Shown piece by piece: positions 42,001 through 50,579 of a stretch of 64,000 nt of DNA (position 1 is the stretch's first letter; each line of letters starts with the position of its first letter). This DNA comes from Phil1 sp963643205. GTDB taxonomy: Bacteria; Bacillota; Clostridia; Christensenellales; CAG-138. Location: NCBI GenBank assembly GCA_963643205.1, contig CAVIJJ010000003.1, positions 43,140 to 107,139 of the forward strand. Reading direction: 5' to 3'. Made by a program: the position numbers and the translations under genes. Below the pieces are notes generated by a model. It saw nothing but the letters and a program-made list of their open reading frames with translations, made no database searches and was not told the DNA's origin.

Positions 42001-42519
42001 ATATACCGAGTAAACGGCATCCTGCGCCTTCTCGTCCCCGCCAAGGCCCTGCATAAGAATCTCAAATTCGGGCGTACCCTCGGCGTAGCGTTCCTCAACA
42101 AGCTCGTCATAAGCCGTTTGGCGGAGTATTGCCGTTTCGCCGTCGTCCGCCACCCTGAACGCCGGGTCAAGCCCGACCAGGTTGAAATGCCTTCTCAATA
42201 CCTGCGTGCAGAACGAATGGAGCGTGGATATGCTGGCGGCGCTTACGCCCCTTGCCGCCCTATAAAGCTTCTCAGCCTCCGCTCCCTCCGCTTCACCCGC
42301 GGCCTTGGACAGCGCTTTTTCTATGCGCTTTTTCATCTCCGCCGCCGCGGCGTTTGTAAACGTTGCGCAAAGGATAGAGTTTATGCTTTCCCCGCCGCGT
42401 ATCAGGCGAACTATGCGCGCCGTAAGCACGGCCGTTTTGCCGCTGCCCGCGCCCGCGCTTACAAGCAGGCTGCCATCGGCGTCTATTGCCCGCTGCTGCT
42501 CAGGAGTCCAGTTTGGCAT
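38998..42519 (-). CDS. addA: ATP-dependent helicase/nuclease subunit A (AddA)
   Basis: A 1173-residue UvrD/Rep-type helicase with a C-terminal RecB-like nuclease, half of the AddAB enzyme that resects double-strand breaks for recombination. Walker A AGAGSGKT is at 22-29. Helicase motifs include DEYQDCNP, GDVKQSIYRFR, SVHASKGLEFP and VAMTRARERL. The nuclease end has GVIDCCFEENGEWVLIDYKTD with the catalytic D...DYK. Length is typical. The start overlaps addB by 20 bases, so the two subunits are probably coupled. No premature stop or frameshift was seen. Confidence 0.96.
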   Translation of the reverse strand: MPNWTPEQQRAIDADGSLLVSAGAGSGKTAVLTARIVRLIRGGESINSILCATFTNAAAAEMKKRIEKALSKAAGEAEGAEAEKLYRAARGVSAASISTLHSFCTQVLRRHFNLVGLDPAFRVADDGETAILRQTAYDELVEERYAEGTPEFEILMQGLGGDEKAQDAVYSVYDFAMSQADPNAWLDEALKQYDISNEEELLSSSAAEALKKRSVIAIAANCDALEQACGALRNIGGNIPAEYIETNELLLARTLLDNDSAGEFARAIAPFAFGKGKIKWDGIEGAERDRADAARKKLKGEIKAQKEFWADTEGMLATIRLHRPIMRELCGFIKELEKRYAEKKSDAGCIDYSDMEHKCLEVLNIPEARDEYRRRFKHVFMDEYQDCNPVQESILQSVAEGGCTFLVGDVKQSIYRFRLAEPGIFMQRYADYAGGNGGELIRLNSNFRSSEGVINSVNSLFESIMHKETADLEYDEDAKLKFARGNGAGDDIRAEFTLLDMMEREDDDLTEDEYEIETDAASAEAAFAAGRIHELMDTERITDASSGEERPLRYSDFAVLLRSYKRSAETWMRTLAANGVPAYAQLSGGYFDAMEVRVFMDLLRIIDNRRQDIPLCAVLMSPMGGFNEADLVSLKTDFTAPKDYSGEWAWIDRVKAASIAGGELGQKAERFIKNLERFRREAKLMSAESLIGALLDQTGYGEYCAAMPGGRQRQANLEALCERARGCAQAGVTSLSGFLNYMEKVSKADVYGAPQTGGANVVSIMSVHASKGLEFPYVIIGSLNSKFVREGKEDLVCERELGIGARLIVGDTKQKSFVHEAIRASAEAKARAEEMRVLYVAMTRARERLIMLCAAKDGYKLAKDSLAPATQCGIITQDSFSKWILGHILRTENGERIREKYGLGAKASGNAYINARVLPAPQAMPGGDRMSEDEYGEFVKKALERAPKEQDEILFGRPYEHPTDIELPTKLSVTMLSGGSRTELDEAPEFMNEGHAAATGIGTAVHDIMRRVELDKPINRQSVAELRNSLVNAGLMDAAAGRAVPVYAIAGFFECELGQRLIKSQNVRRETPFNLRISARELLGADTDETILLQGVIDCCFEENGEWVLIDYKTDRVEDGVSARDTAAKHFTQLRLYKTALERLTGKKVAQSYIYMFRANEAVEYTGDEQNGK

Positions 42520-45500
42520 GGCTTATTTCCTCCAGGAATCTTTTTCTGTCTATGTTTCGCGCCGCTCTGTATTTGCAGCAGGGCAGTGCCGGGTCAAAGC
42601 CGCAAACGCTCGCGTAGTCGCAGTATTCGCATTCGTCCCTGCCGTCTTTTTTAATAAGGGGGAAAGCCTCCGCGTGGCCGTCGGCGATTTTTTCCGCGCT
42701 GTCAGCCGCTCTCTCAACCGCCCGCTCAACGGTTCCCTTCAGCATGCTCTCGCTCAGCCTCCAGCCGCTCTGCGCGGTCGGCTGCACCTCGTCCCCGCCG
42801 CCCAGCTTTATAAGCTCCGCGTTGTCAAGGCAAACGCCTCTCAGCCTGAATTCCTTAAGTATTCTTGTGTTAAAGCTTTCCTGGCTTTCGTTCGCCTTGG
42901 GAGCTATTACGCCCTCGTGCACCGGCAGATAATACATTCCCGCCGCGTGCTCCGCCGCGCCCGCCGCTTCTATGGCCGCTATGTAAAGCGGCAGCTGCAG
43001 CCTCAGTCCGTTTTCCAAGTCCGCGCAGTCAAAGTTGGCGCCCGCCTTGGTTTTATAATCTATTACGCGAATATACTTTTCGCCGGTATCGGTATTAAGC
43101 TTGTCTATCCTGTCTATTCTGCCGCTGAGTATGTATTTTCCGCCGCCCGGCAGTTCCAATATAAGCTCCGGGTATTTTTTGCCTATGCCGAATTCCGTTT
43201 CCGTGCCGGCTATTGTGAATTTGCCCCTTCTAAGCTGCTCAATCACGGCGTAAGCCGTTGCCTTTACCCGGCGGATAAGCCTTGCCGCCTCGGCCCGGCC
43301 GCGCGCCGTATCCATAAGCACGCCGTTGTTGTGCTCCGCCACAAGCCGCGCCAGTATCGCATCCATCAGCTTATCAAGCTCTTCATCGTCTATTCTGCCG
43401 TCCTGCCGGCCGGATTCCATAAGGGCGCTCGTCAGGCGGGAAATGGCCTCGTGGCAAAATGTTCCCTCGTCGCTCCTGCGCTCGCGGAATTCCCTTCTCG
43501 GCATAAGCCTTAGTCCCGCGTACGCGAAATGCTTAAACGGGCATGAATTGAATTTTTCTATTGATGTTATCGCTCCCGAAACCGGGTTGCCGTAAAGCCT
43601 TTGCGCCGCCTCCCGCCCAAGCGGGGTATCAATCGTTTTCGGGAAAAGCGCGGATTCAAGCGAATCAAGCCTTTGCCTGTATTCATCGTTCGCGCTTAGC
43701 CTTGCGTAAAGCCCCATTGCCTCGTCGGCTATATTATTATTCTCAATGCCCGTGCGCAGCTCGTTTATAAGCGCCGTGTATGCGCTCTGCGCTCCGGAAA
43801 CGCCGCGCGCGTTTACGTCCGTTTTAATCGAAACGTCCTCAAACATGTCCGCTATGCGGTCCATAAGCTCGCATGGGGTGGCCGTGTCGCTGCCCCGGCC
43901 CATAGTGTATGAAAGCCAAAGCTTGTCCGTAGGCTTTGTTACGGCGCCGTAAGCATCGCCGAATTCCTTGTCGTTAAGCTGGTTGGAGTCCGGCAGCTCG
44001 CCTAAGCCCATGCCGGACAATATGCCGCGCTCCTCATCGTCTATCATGCCGTCGTCCCCGTAAACCGCGGGGAAGCTCCCGTTTGACGCGCCCAGTATTA
44101 TAAGCGCGCGCAGGCTCCTCGCCTTGCTGCGGCCAAGGCTTCCAAGCAGCAGCTGATCCGCCGCGGAGGGTATAACGCCAACCTCGTATGAGTCTATGCC
44201 CTCTTTATATACCGAAGCGAACCTGCGAAGCGATATCTTTGTATCCCCCAAAATGGCGTAAACCTGATCCATAACCTTCAAAAGCAGGTTATAAACCTGC
44301 GCCGTTTCTCCCGCGCGTTCAAGCCTGCCCTCGCTGTAAAGCCGCTCCGCTTCCTTATCCAGCTGCTCCCTTAGGCCTATATCAATCGTGTATTCATAAA
44401 GCGCGCGCACCTTGCCCGCCGCACTCGGCGCATCCTTCAGCGCGTCGCTCAGCTTTTTAAGCGGCTCCATTATTATTCCCCGCGCGTTCTCCGCCTCCTC
44501 CGGCGCGCCCTCCTTAAAGGGTTCCTCAAAGGCGCTGCCCCTAAGGCCGCGCATAAGAATATAGTTTTCAAATATTTCCGTCTGCTCGTCACTCAGCCCG
44601 CAAAGGCCGGTTTTGGCAAGGGATATCATATTCTCCTTGGAGTAGCCGCTTATAACAGCGCGCAGCGCGAACAGCGTTGCCTCGCTTGCCGCGTATCCCG
44701 CAAGCTTTCTTTTCGCGTCCGTAAAAAACGGTATATGCCGCTCCCTAAGCGCGCGGGTCATGGGCTCCAAATATTTATTTGTGTCGGATGCTATTATGGC
44801 TATGTCTCTGTATCTCAGCCCTTCGTTTATAAGGCGCTGCGCCTTGTCCGCCGCGGCGTTTACTTCCGCCTTAATGTCGCTCGCCGCGAAAAGCTCTATG
44901 TCCCCGTTCGCCAAAAAATCGGGCTTTTTATAGGGAAAAGCGAACCCCTCGCGCTCAAGGAACGCAAGCGCCCTTGAATTATGCCGCTCCTTTTCGCCAT
45001 CGGCCGTTATAAACTCCGGCTTTATGCCCCGCTCGTCGCACAGGGCAAGTATGTTTTTAAGTATTCGCGCGTCCGCCGAAAACACGGATCTGTCCCTGCA
45101 GTCGGGCGACAAATCAAGCCTGAGCGCAATGCATATATCGCTTGAAGTGTCCATCAGCGCGGCTATAACGCCGTAAAGCCGCTTGGATATCATATCGAAC
45201 CCGTCTATTATAACGTGGCGCGTTGAAAGCTCGCTCTTGGGCAGCAGCTCCGCCAGAAGCCTAAGTGATTCCTCCGAATCAAGCGAGCCGCGCGCCATAA
45301 ATTCCTCGCTCGCCCCATAAAGAAGGGCAAGGTCGTGAAGCTTTGCGCCAAGCGGGGTATCCGTGCCCTGCTCCTCGGCCGCCCGCATAAGCCCGTCCGG
45401 TTCAATGCCCGCGCGTTTCGCCTCTATAAAAAAGCGGGCGCACTTGCCCGTAAAGCCGCCGCGGTGATATACCCCGGCAAAAGAAAGAAGCTTTGGCGCA

Positions 45501-45802
45501 AGCTCGTCCGCGCATTTGCGTATTACCATAAGGCGCCCCTGTTCGCTCATAAGCGTGCGCCTTTCGCCGAAGGAGCCAAGAACCTTTCGCGCGAGCGACG
45601 TGAAGGAATACACATCCGCGTCCCAAAGGCCGCTGCCCACGGTTTTTGAAAGGTCCCTTTCGGTTTCAAACGTGAACTGTTCGGGCACTATATACAGCAC
45701 CCTTTCGCCCGCGCTCATAAGCCGGGCGGCCATTTGCCTTAAATACCGGCTTTTACCGCTGCCGGCACGGCCCGTAAGTATGCTTACCCTCCCCATGGGC
45801 AA
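42500..45802 (-). CDS. addB: ATP-dependent helicase/nuclease subunit B (AddB)
   Basis: A 1100-residue partner of AddA. It begins with a degenerate helicase half with Walker A GRAGSGKS (11-18) and ends in a RecB-type nuclease (IRVIDYKTKAG). The C-terminal cysteines CEYCDYASVC, with one upstream Cys, hold the stabilising [4Fe-4S] cluster of AddB. In known systems AddB recognises Chi; the recognition sequence here cannot be told. AAAGGAG is eight bases before ATG. It follows thpR by 20 bases. Confidence 0.95.
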   Translation of the reverse strand: MPMGRVSILTGRAGSGKSRYLRQMAARLMSAGERVLYIVPEQFTFETERDLSKTVGSGLWDADVYSFTSLARKVLGSFGERRTLMSEQGRLMVIRKCADELAPKLLSFAGVYHRGGFTGKCARFFIEAKRAGIEPDGLMRAAEEQGTDTPLGAKLHDLALLYGASEEFMARGSLDSEESLRLLAELLPKSELSTRHVIIDGFDMISKRLYGVIAALMDTSSDICIALRLDLSPDCRDRSVFSADARILKNILALCDERGIKPEFITADGEKERHNSRALAFLEREGFAFPYKKPDFLANGDIELFAASDIKAEVNAAADKAQRLINEGLRYRDIAIIASDTNKYLEPMTRALRERHIPFFTDAKRKLAGYAASEATLFALRAVISGYSKENMISLAKTGLCGLSDEQTEIFENYILMRGLRGSAFEEPFKEGAPEEAENARGIIMEPLKKLSDALKDAPSAAGKVRALYEYTIDIGLREQLDKEAERLYSEGRLERAGETAQVYNLLLKVMDQVYAILGDTKISLRRFASVYKEGIDSYEVGVIPSAADQLLLGSLGRSKARSLRALIILGASNGSFPAVYGDDGMIDDEERGILSGMGLGELPDSNQLNDKEFGDAYGAVTKPTDKLWLSYTMGRGSDTATPCELMDRIADMFEDVSIKTDVNARGVSGAQSAYTALINELRTGIENNNIADEAMGLYARLSANDEYRQRLDSLESALFPKTIDTPLGREAAQRLYGNPVSGAITSIEKFNSCPFKHFAYAGLRLMPRREFRERRSDEGTFCHEAISRLTSALMESGRQDGRIDDEELDKLMDAILARLVAEHNNGVLMDTARGRAEAARLIRRVKATAYAVIEQLRRGKFTIAGTETEFGIGKKYPELILELPGGGKYILSGRIDRIDKLNTDTGEKYIRVIDYKTKAGANFDCADLENGLRLQLPLYIAAIEAAGAAEHAAGMYYLPVHEGVIAPKANESQESFNTRILKEFRLRGVCLDNAELIKLGGGDEVQPTAQSGWRLSESMLKGTVERAVERAADSAEKIADGHAEAFPLIKKDGRDECEYCDYASVCGFDPALPCCKYRAARNIDRKRFLEEISHAKLDS

Positions 45803-45822
45803 GGCTCCTTTCCGCCTAAAGC

Positions 45823-46356
45823 TTAGAATTTTTCGGTATGCAGCGGCAGGTAAACAACCTTGCCGTCCTCTCTGCGGCTTTCAAAAAGCGTAAAGCCCAT
45901 AACGGTCATGCTGGCGTTTGGCGAAAGCGCCTTAAGCTCCATTGTCGCCACGTCGTCGTGCTCAACGTTTCGCCCAAGCGTTATGTGCGGCACAAAGCCC
46001 TTTCTTTCGCGCGAAAAGCCGTTGTCATAAAGCGCGCTCTGAAGCGATTCATAAAGGGCGTTCAGCTCATCAAGCTGCCCCTTTACCTCAACATAAGATG
46101 TCTTTCTGCCGCCCTTGTCAAAGCAGCCGTATTTGCCAAGATGGAGCGTAAACGGTCTTATCCCGCGCCCGGCCTCGTGCATGGCCTCAACAGCTCCCTG
46201 AAGATCCCGGCTTTCGCCTATAAAGTGCAGGGTAATGTGAAAATTGTTGCTTGTAACGAACTTGCCGCCGCAGCTTAGCTGCTTAAGCTCCTTTTGTATT
46301 CTTGAAAGCTCCGCCTTGAATGAGCGGGGCAGATCTATTGCTATAAAAAGCCGCAT
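45823..46356 (-). CDS. thpR: RNA 2',3'-cyclic phosphodiesterase
   Basis: A 177-residue 2H phosphoesterase (ThpR/LigT family) hydrolysing 2',3'-cyclic phosphate ends of RNA. Both catalytic HxT motifs are present: HITL with H40 and HITL with H124. Length is standard. ATG 46356 has GGGAGG eight bases upstream; a longer in-frame start would cross the promoter. It is the first gene of the nine-gene minus-strand unit leading to upp. Confidence 0.92.
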   Translation of the reverse strand: MRLFIAIDLPRSFKAELSRIQKELKQLSCGGKFVTSNNFHITLHFIGESRDLQGAVEAMHEAGRGIRPFTLHLGKYGCFDKGGRKTSYVEVKGQLDELNALYESLQSALYDNGFSRERKGFVPHITLGRNVEHDDVATMELKALSPNASMTVMGFTLFESRREDGKVVYLPLHTEKF

Positions 46357-46389
46357 AAGCCTTTCCTCCCTATTTTTACTTAGTATAAT

Positions 46390-46418
46390 ATTATCCCATG
46401 AAATGCCCCACGGCGCAA
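46390..46418 (-). promoter_or_regulatory. Candidate promoter of the thpR-to-upp operon
   Basis: Minus strand TTGCGC (46413-46418), 17 bp, GATAAT (46390-46395). A nearby TATACT is an alternative -10. Confidence 0.5.
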
Positions 46419-46446
46419 GGGAATATAAACTTTTGCCCGTATTTCG

Positions 46447-46475
46447 TTGACAGGGCATAGCTTGCAATTTATAAT
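46447..46475 (+). promoter_or_regulatory. Consensus promoter of the acyltransferase-like/ybaK unit
   Basis: TTGACA (46447-46452), 17 bp, TATAAT (46470-46475): full match to consensus. Confidence 0.85.
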
Positions 46476-46530
46476 TCTTTTAGGCATAATTGCCCGCATT
46501 TATTATATTTATCATAAAGGAAGTCACTCT

Positions 46531-47412
46531 ATGGAAGAAAAACGGAAACGCCGCTTTGGCGACAGGAAGGACGGGCGCCTTTTAAGGTCACTTGATCCGC
46601 TCTCAAGAGTATCAAGCTACATAATGGTAAACAGAAACGGTGCCTCAAACTTTTTTGTGGATACCGTGGATATAGACGAGATTGAGCGCTATATCCGCCA
46701 CAAGCGCAAGGATGAAGGGCTTGCCGGCTTCGGCATAATGCATGTTCTTGTCGCGGCGTACGTTCGCGGGCTTTCGCAAAGGCCCGCCGTAAACCGCTTT
46801 ATATCCGGCCAGAAGGTATACGCGCGCAACAATATAGAGATTAACCTTGCCGTTAAGCTTGAAATGAAGAGCACCTCTACGGAAACGATTATAAAAATCC
46901 GCCCCGAGCGGGACGCTACCGCAACCGATATATACAACCTTTTCCAGAAGGAAATTGAGTTTGCCCGCAGCAACACGGATTCAAGCTTTGACGATACCGC
47001 CCGCATACTCAGCCATATTCCGGGCCTGTTCCTTAAGTTCGCGGTGTGGTTCTTAAAGCTGCTTGACTATTTCGGGCTTCTTCCCAAGTCTCTTACGGAC
47101 CTTAGCCCCTTCCACGGCAGCATGTTTATAACAAGCATGGGTTCGCTGGGTATACCGCCCATATTCCATCATCTTTACGACTTTGGCAACGTGCCCGTTT
47201 TCATGTCCTTCGGCCCCAAGCAGAGGAAGGTTGAAATTCAGCCGGACGGTCAGATGCTTGAAAAGCGCTTTATAAGCTACACAGCCGTTACGGACGAGCG
47301 TATATGCGACGGCTTTTATTATTCAACGGCTTTCAAGCAGCTTAAGAGCATTCTTCGCAATCCCTCCCAGCTGGACGAAAAGCCCAAGCAGATATTTTAT
47401 GATGTTGACTGA
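46531..47412 (+). CDS. 2-oxoacid dehydrogenase E2-like acyltransferase-fold protein, no lipoyl domain
   Basis: A 293-residue stand-alone relative of the E2/chloramphenicol acetyltransferase catalytic domain. The C-terminal GSMFITSMGSLGIPPIFHHL and TDERICDGFYYSTAF match the E2 core, where GxMFxITS and DHRxxDG are conserved. Here the catalytic histidine of DHRxxDG is replaced by glutamate (D255-E256-R257), so normal acyl transfer is unlikely. No lipoyl or E3-binding domain is present. ATG 46531 was chosen because AAGGAAG lies seven bases upstream; a longer frame begins inside the promoter. It is co-transcribed with ybaK. The role is unknown. Confidence 0.75.
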   Translation: MEEKRKRRFGDRKDGRLLRSLDPLSRVSSYIMVNRNGASNFFVDTVDIDEIERYIRHKRKDEGLAGFGIMHVLVAAYVRGLSQRPAVNRFISGQKVYARNNIEINLAVKLEMKSTSTETIIKIRPERDATATDIYNLFQKEIEFARSNTDSSFDDTARILSHIPGLFLKFAVWFLKLLDYFGLLPKSLTDLSPFHGSMFITSMGSLGIPPIFHHLYDFGNVPVFMSFGPKQRKVEIQPDGQMLEKRFISYTAVTDERICDGFYYSTAFKQLKSILRNPSQLDEKPKQIFYDVD

Positions 47413-47420
47413 GGCATAAT

Positions 47421-47894
47421 ATGTCTTCTATAGCAAAGGTTAAGGAATACCTTGCCCGCTTCAACGCCGCGGGCAGGGTTATGGAGCTTGATCATTCAAG
47501 CGCAACCGTTGAGCTTGCGGCGCAGGCGCTGGGCGTTGAGGGCGCGCGCATAGCAAAAAGCCTTTCGTTCCATACTCCCGACGGCTGCATGATAATTGTA
47601 ACCGCGGGCGACGTAAAGGTTGACAATGCCCGCTTCAAGGCAAAGTTCGGCTACAAGGCGCGAATGCTTACGGCGGACGAGGCGCTCAGCATGACGGGGC
47701 ACGCCGTTGGCGGTGTTTGCCCGTTCGCGCTGCCTGACGGCGTGAAGGTATATCTTGATGAGTCGCTTAAGCGGTTTTCAACCGTGTTTCCGGCCTGCGG
47801 CAGCGCAAACAGCGCAATCGAGCTTACGTGCGATGAGCTTGCCGCCTTCACCCCGGGCAGCGAATGGATTAACGTAACAAAAGAACGAAACTGA
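47421..47894 (+). CDS. YbaK/EbsC-family aminoacyl-tRNA deacylase
   Basis: A 157-residue protein of the YbaK/ProX editing fold, which hydrolyses mischarged tRNAs such as Cys- or Ala-tRNA(Pro). Family features are ARIAKSLSFHTPDG with the lysine of the active site, GHAVGGVCPFALP and a FPACGSANSAIEL segment. It belongs to the common YbaK-like clade of Firmicutes; the exact tRNA is not predictable. It begins eight bases after the acyltransferase-like gene and ends at a strong terminator. Confidence 0.88.
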   Translation: MSSIAKVKEYLARFNAAGRVMELDHSSATVELAAQALGVEGARIAKSLSFHTPDGCMIIVTAGDVKVDNARFKAKFGYKARMLTADEALSMTGHAVGGVCPFALPDGVKVYLDESLKRFSTVFPACGSANSAIELTCDELAAFTPGSEWINVTKERN

Positions 47895-47919
47895 AAAAAG
47901 TGGCGAAAGCCACTTTTTT
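47894..47919. terminator. Bidirectional terminator
   Basis: A perfect 11-bp stem AAAAAAGTGGC/GCCACTTTTTT with a GAAA tetraloop. It serves ybaK on the plus strand and the molybdopterin gene on the minus strand. Confidence 0.93.
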
Positions 47920-47946
47920 GATTGTCCTTAATTCGGTTGCGCTCAA

Positions 47947-48456
47947 TTAAGCTTTCTCCGGCTTTGCCGCGCAGTCCGCGCTGCCTGCCGAGCGGAGCAT
48001 TTCAAGCCCGTGGGGGAGCGCCGCAAGCACGGCCTGCAGGTTTTCGCGGGCGGCCTTCGGGCTGCCGGGCAGGTTAATCACAAGCGTGCTTTTTATTATT
48101 CCCGCCGCCCCTCTTGAAAGACAGCCGCGCGGGGTTATAGCCATGCTTGCCGCGCGCATAGCCTCGCTTATTCCCGGAGTTTCGCGCTCAAGAACGGCCT
48201 TTGTGGCCTCGGGCGTAACGTCTCGCGGTGAAAAGCCCGTGCCGCCGGTTGTAAGCAGCAAATCCACCTTTTGATTATACGCGCACTTTATAAGCCTTGC
48301 CTCTATCATGTCCCGCTCGTCGGGCAGAATAGAGGTATATACTATTTTGTATCCCGCTTTTTTAAGCATATCGCAAAGCGCCGGCCCGCTCTCGTCCCTG
48401 CGCTCGCCCCTGTATCCCTTGTCGCTTATCGTTATAACAGCCGCTCTTAATTCCAT
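47947..48456 (-). CDS. MogA/MoaB-family molybdenum cofactor protein
   Basis: A 169-residue molybdopterin-binding domain protein. Motifs: ITISDKGYRGERRDESGP at the start, LLLTTGGTGFSPRDVTPEAT in the middle and LVINLPGSPKAARENL near the end. These bind molybdopterin for adenylylation before metal insertion. MogA and MoaB cannot be separated confidently here. It is last in the mod operon, 18 bases after the MoeA-like gene, which fits a role in loading imported molybdate into the cofactor. Confidence 0.9.
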   Translation of the reverse strand: MELRAAVITISDKGYRGERRDESGPALCDMLKKAGYKIVYTSILPDERDMIEARLIKCAYNQKVDLLLTTGGTGFSPRDVTPEATKAVLERETPGISEAMRAASMAITPRGCLSRGAAGIIKSTLVINLPGSPKAARENLQAVLAALPHGLEMLRSAGSADCAAKPEKA

Positions 48457-48474
48457 GCGTACGCTCCTTTGTCC

Positions 48475-49491
48475 TTAATACCTTCCAAATGTACAGTTCG
48501 GGTAATGGCAGGGCTTGCAAAGCTGGCAAAGTCCGCCGTCGCCCAGGCGCACAAGGTCTTCCTTTGTAAGGCGGTCGCCTGTGAAAAGCTGCGGCAAAAG
48601 CACGTCAAAAATTGTTGTGGGCAGGCTTATGGCGGCCCCGGGTATGCCCAGTATGGCCACGTTGCCAAGGTACGCGACAAGCGTCATATTGCCCGGCTGG
48701 GACGGTACGCCGTGGGTTATTACCTCCGCGCCCAGCTGGCGTATGGCCGTTGGGGTAAGGTCGTCCGGATCAACGGACATGCCGCCCGTGAAGAAAAGCA
48801 TATCCGCTCCCGCGTCAAGATAGCCCCGCGCGGCGGATTCAATCATTGAAAGATCGTCGTCGCATATTGTAACGCCTATTATCTCGCTCGGGAAATTCTC
48901 AAGCTTTTTGCGCACAACGGGCTCAAACTTATCCTTTATGCGGCCCGTATATATTTCCGAGCCCGTAATAATAACGCCAACCTTTTTATGGCTGTATGGG
49001 CGAAGGTCCAGCAGCTTTTCGTTTTTGCATAGCCTTTCCGCCTCCTCTATCTGCGTTTCCTTTGTAACCAGCGGCACTATGCGCATGGAAGCTAGCCTCG
49101 CGCCGGCCTCCACGGGGTAATGGTCCCTAAGCGTGGATATTGTAATATCCCCTATGCTGTTTATTTTTTTAAGAAGCTCCGTATTCACGCGGAACATGCC
49201 CCTCGTATCCGCCATAAGCAGCACCTTGCCCTCCGAAGGCGCGGTGTAATGCGCTCCCTCCACGGGAGCCATGGCGGCCATGCGAAGCGCGGCGTCCTCC
49301 TCGTGTATCTCGCCCGCGTTTTCTTCCCAAACGAACACGGCCTTTTTGCCTATGTCAAGCAGCGCGGGTATATCCTCCTCTTTTATAACATGCCCGCGCT
49401 TAAAGGCCGCGCCCTTAAAGCCGTCCCGCATGGCGGTCATATCGTGGCAAAGCGTCATGCCAACGGCATCCTCAACTCGAATTTTTTTCAT
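48475..49491 (-). CDS. MoeA/CinA-like molybdopterin-binding protein with C-terminal cysteine cluster
   Basis: A 338-residue protein. The molybdopterin-binding domain (about 175-310) has VGVIITGSEIYTGRIKD, MLFFTGGMSVDPDDLTPTAI and AILGIPGAAISLPTTIFD. The N-terminal 160 residues are not full MoeA domains. The last 20 residues hold four cysteines, CQLCKPCHYPNC, a possible metal site. This type occurs in clostridia with molybdenum hydroxylases and is thought to act in cofactor assembly or sorting. GGAG is six bases before ATG. It follows modC by 44 bases in the same operon. Confidence 0.85.
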   Translation of the reverse strand: MKKIRVEDAVGMTLCHDMTAMRDGFKGAAFKRGHVIKEEDIPALLDIGKKAVFVWEENAGEIHEEDAALRMAAMAPVEGAHYTAPSEGKVLLMADTRGMFRVNTELLKKINSIGDITISTLRDHYPVEAGARLASMRIVPLVTKETQIEEAERLCKNEKLLDLRPYSHKKVGVIITGSEIYTGRIKDKFEPVVRKKLENFPSEIIGVTICDDDLSMIESAARGYLDAGADMLFFTGGMSVDPDDLTPTAIRQLGAEVITHGVPSQPGNMTLVAYLGNVAILGIPGAAISLPTTIFDVLLPQLFTGDRLTKEDLVRLGDGGLCQLCKPCHYPNCTFGRY

Positions 49492-49535
49492 ATTAGTCTC
49501 CTTTACGCTTTATCCTGAAGCACAGCTTTATTTTA

Positions 49536-50579
49536 TCACTTAAGAAGCACCTGCGCACGCTTTGGAAGGCGCACGGTAACTTTATCCGAGCGGATTTTTT
49601 CCCATTCTTCCTTTTGCGTTTCCCAGCCTATCGGCGTTGAGCTGCCGTCCGCGCCCTCGGGCCTTAGCATTACGGTATACGAAAACGGGTTTTCTATTTC
49701 CTCAACCACGCCGCAAACAAAGCTGTTTTCGCCCTCGCCCGGCTCAATATCGTGCATACGAATGCCCATATACGAAAATTCTTCCGCGTTTTCGCCCGTT
49801 TCAAGCTCTATTCCCCAGTCCGCGGCAAGCACACGGCGCTCGCCTGCCGGCTTTATAGCGGAAATATTCTTGCAGCCCGTAAGTATGGCGGCGGTGCGTG
49901 TTTTGGGGTTGGCAAAAACCTCCGCCTTTGGGCCGAATGTTTCAACCTTTCCGCCGCTCATAACGGCTATTTTGTCGCTTAGGCGAAATACCTCGTCGCG
50001 GTCGTGGGAAACAAGTATTACGGATTTGCCGAAGCGGCGTATAACCTGCATAACCTCCCGCTCAAGCTTAAAGCGAAGGTGGCTGTCCAGCGCGGAAAAC
50101 GGTTCGTCAAGAAGCAGTATCCTCGGGCCCGATACCAGTATGCGCGCAAGCGCCGTGCGCTGCTGCTGCCCGCCCGAAAGCTGATTTGGATAATGCTTTT
50201 CAAGCTCCCTCAGCCCAAAGCGTTCCATAATCTCGTCTATATGGCGTTCGCGTTCGCTGTCCTCCTTTTCCCTTAGCGCGCCCGCGCGTATGTTTTGCCT
50301 TACGGTCATATTGGGAAAAAGCGCGTAGTTCTGAAACATAAGCCCCGTACGCCGCTGCTGAGGAGAAAGATTTATATGCTTTTTCGAGTCAAAAAGGGTT
50401 TCGCCGTCAACAACTATTCTGCCCCTGTCCGGCTTTTCTATGCCCGCTATGCATTTAAGCGTCATGCTCTTGCCGCAGCCGGACGCGCCAAGCAGCGCCA
50501 AAACCTCGTTTTCGCCCTCAAGCTGCACCTTCAGCTGAAAATCGCCGAGCCTTTTTTCTATGTCTATGCTTACGGACAT
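49536..50579 (-). CDS. modC: Molybdate ABC transporter ATP-binding protein
   Basis: A 347-residue ABC ATPase. Walker A GASGCGKS is at 31-38. The signature LSGGQQQRTALARIL, Walker B ILLLDEPFSALDSHLR and VSHDRDEVF follow. The C-terminal 110 residues resemble the TOBE/MOP-like regulatory region. The start shares one base with the modB stop, so translation is coupled. Sulfate-type CysA is similar in sequence, but the order modA-modB-modC with molybdopterin genes indicates molybdate or tungstate. Confidence 0.92.
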   Translation of the reverse strand: MSVSIDIEKRLGDFQLKVQLEGENEVLALLGASGCGKSMTLKCIAGIEKPDRGRIVVDGETLFDSKKHINLSPQQRRTGLMFQNYALFPNMTVRQNIRAGALREKEDSERERHIDEIMERFGLRELEKHYPNQLSGGQQQRTALARILVSGPRILLLDEPFSALDSHLRFKLEREVMQVIRRFGKSVILVSHDRDEVFRLSDKIAVMSGGKVETFGPKAEVFANPKTRTAAILTGCKNISAIKPAGERRVLAADWGIELETGENAEEFSYMGIRMHDIEPGEGENSFVCGVVEEIENPFSYTVMLRPEGADGSSTPIGWETQKEEWEKIRSDKVTVRLPKRAQVLLK

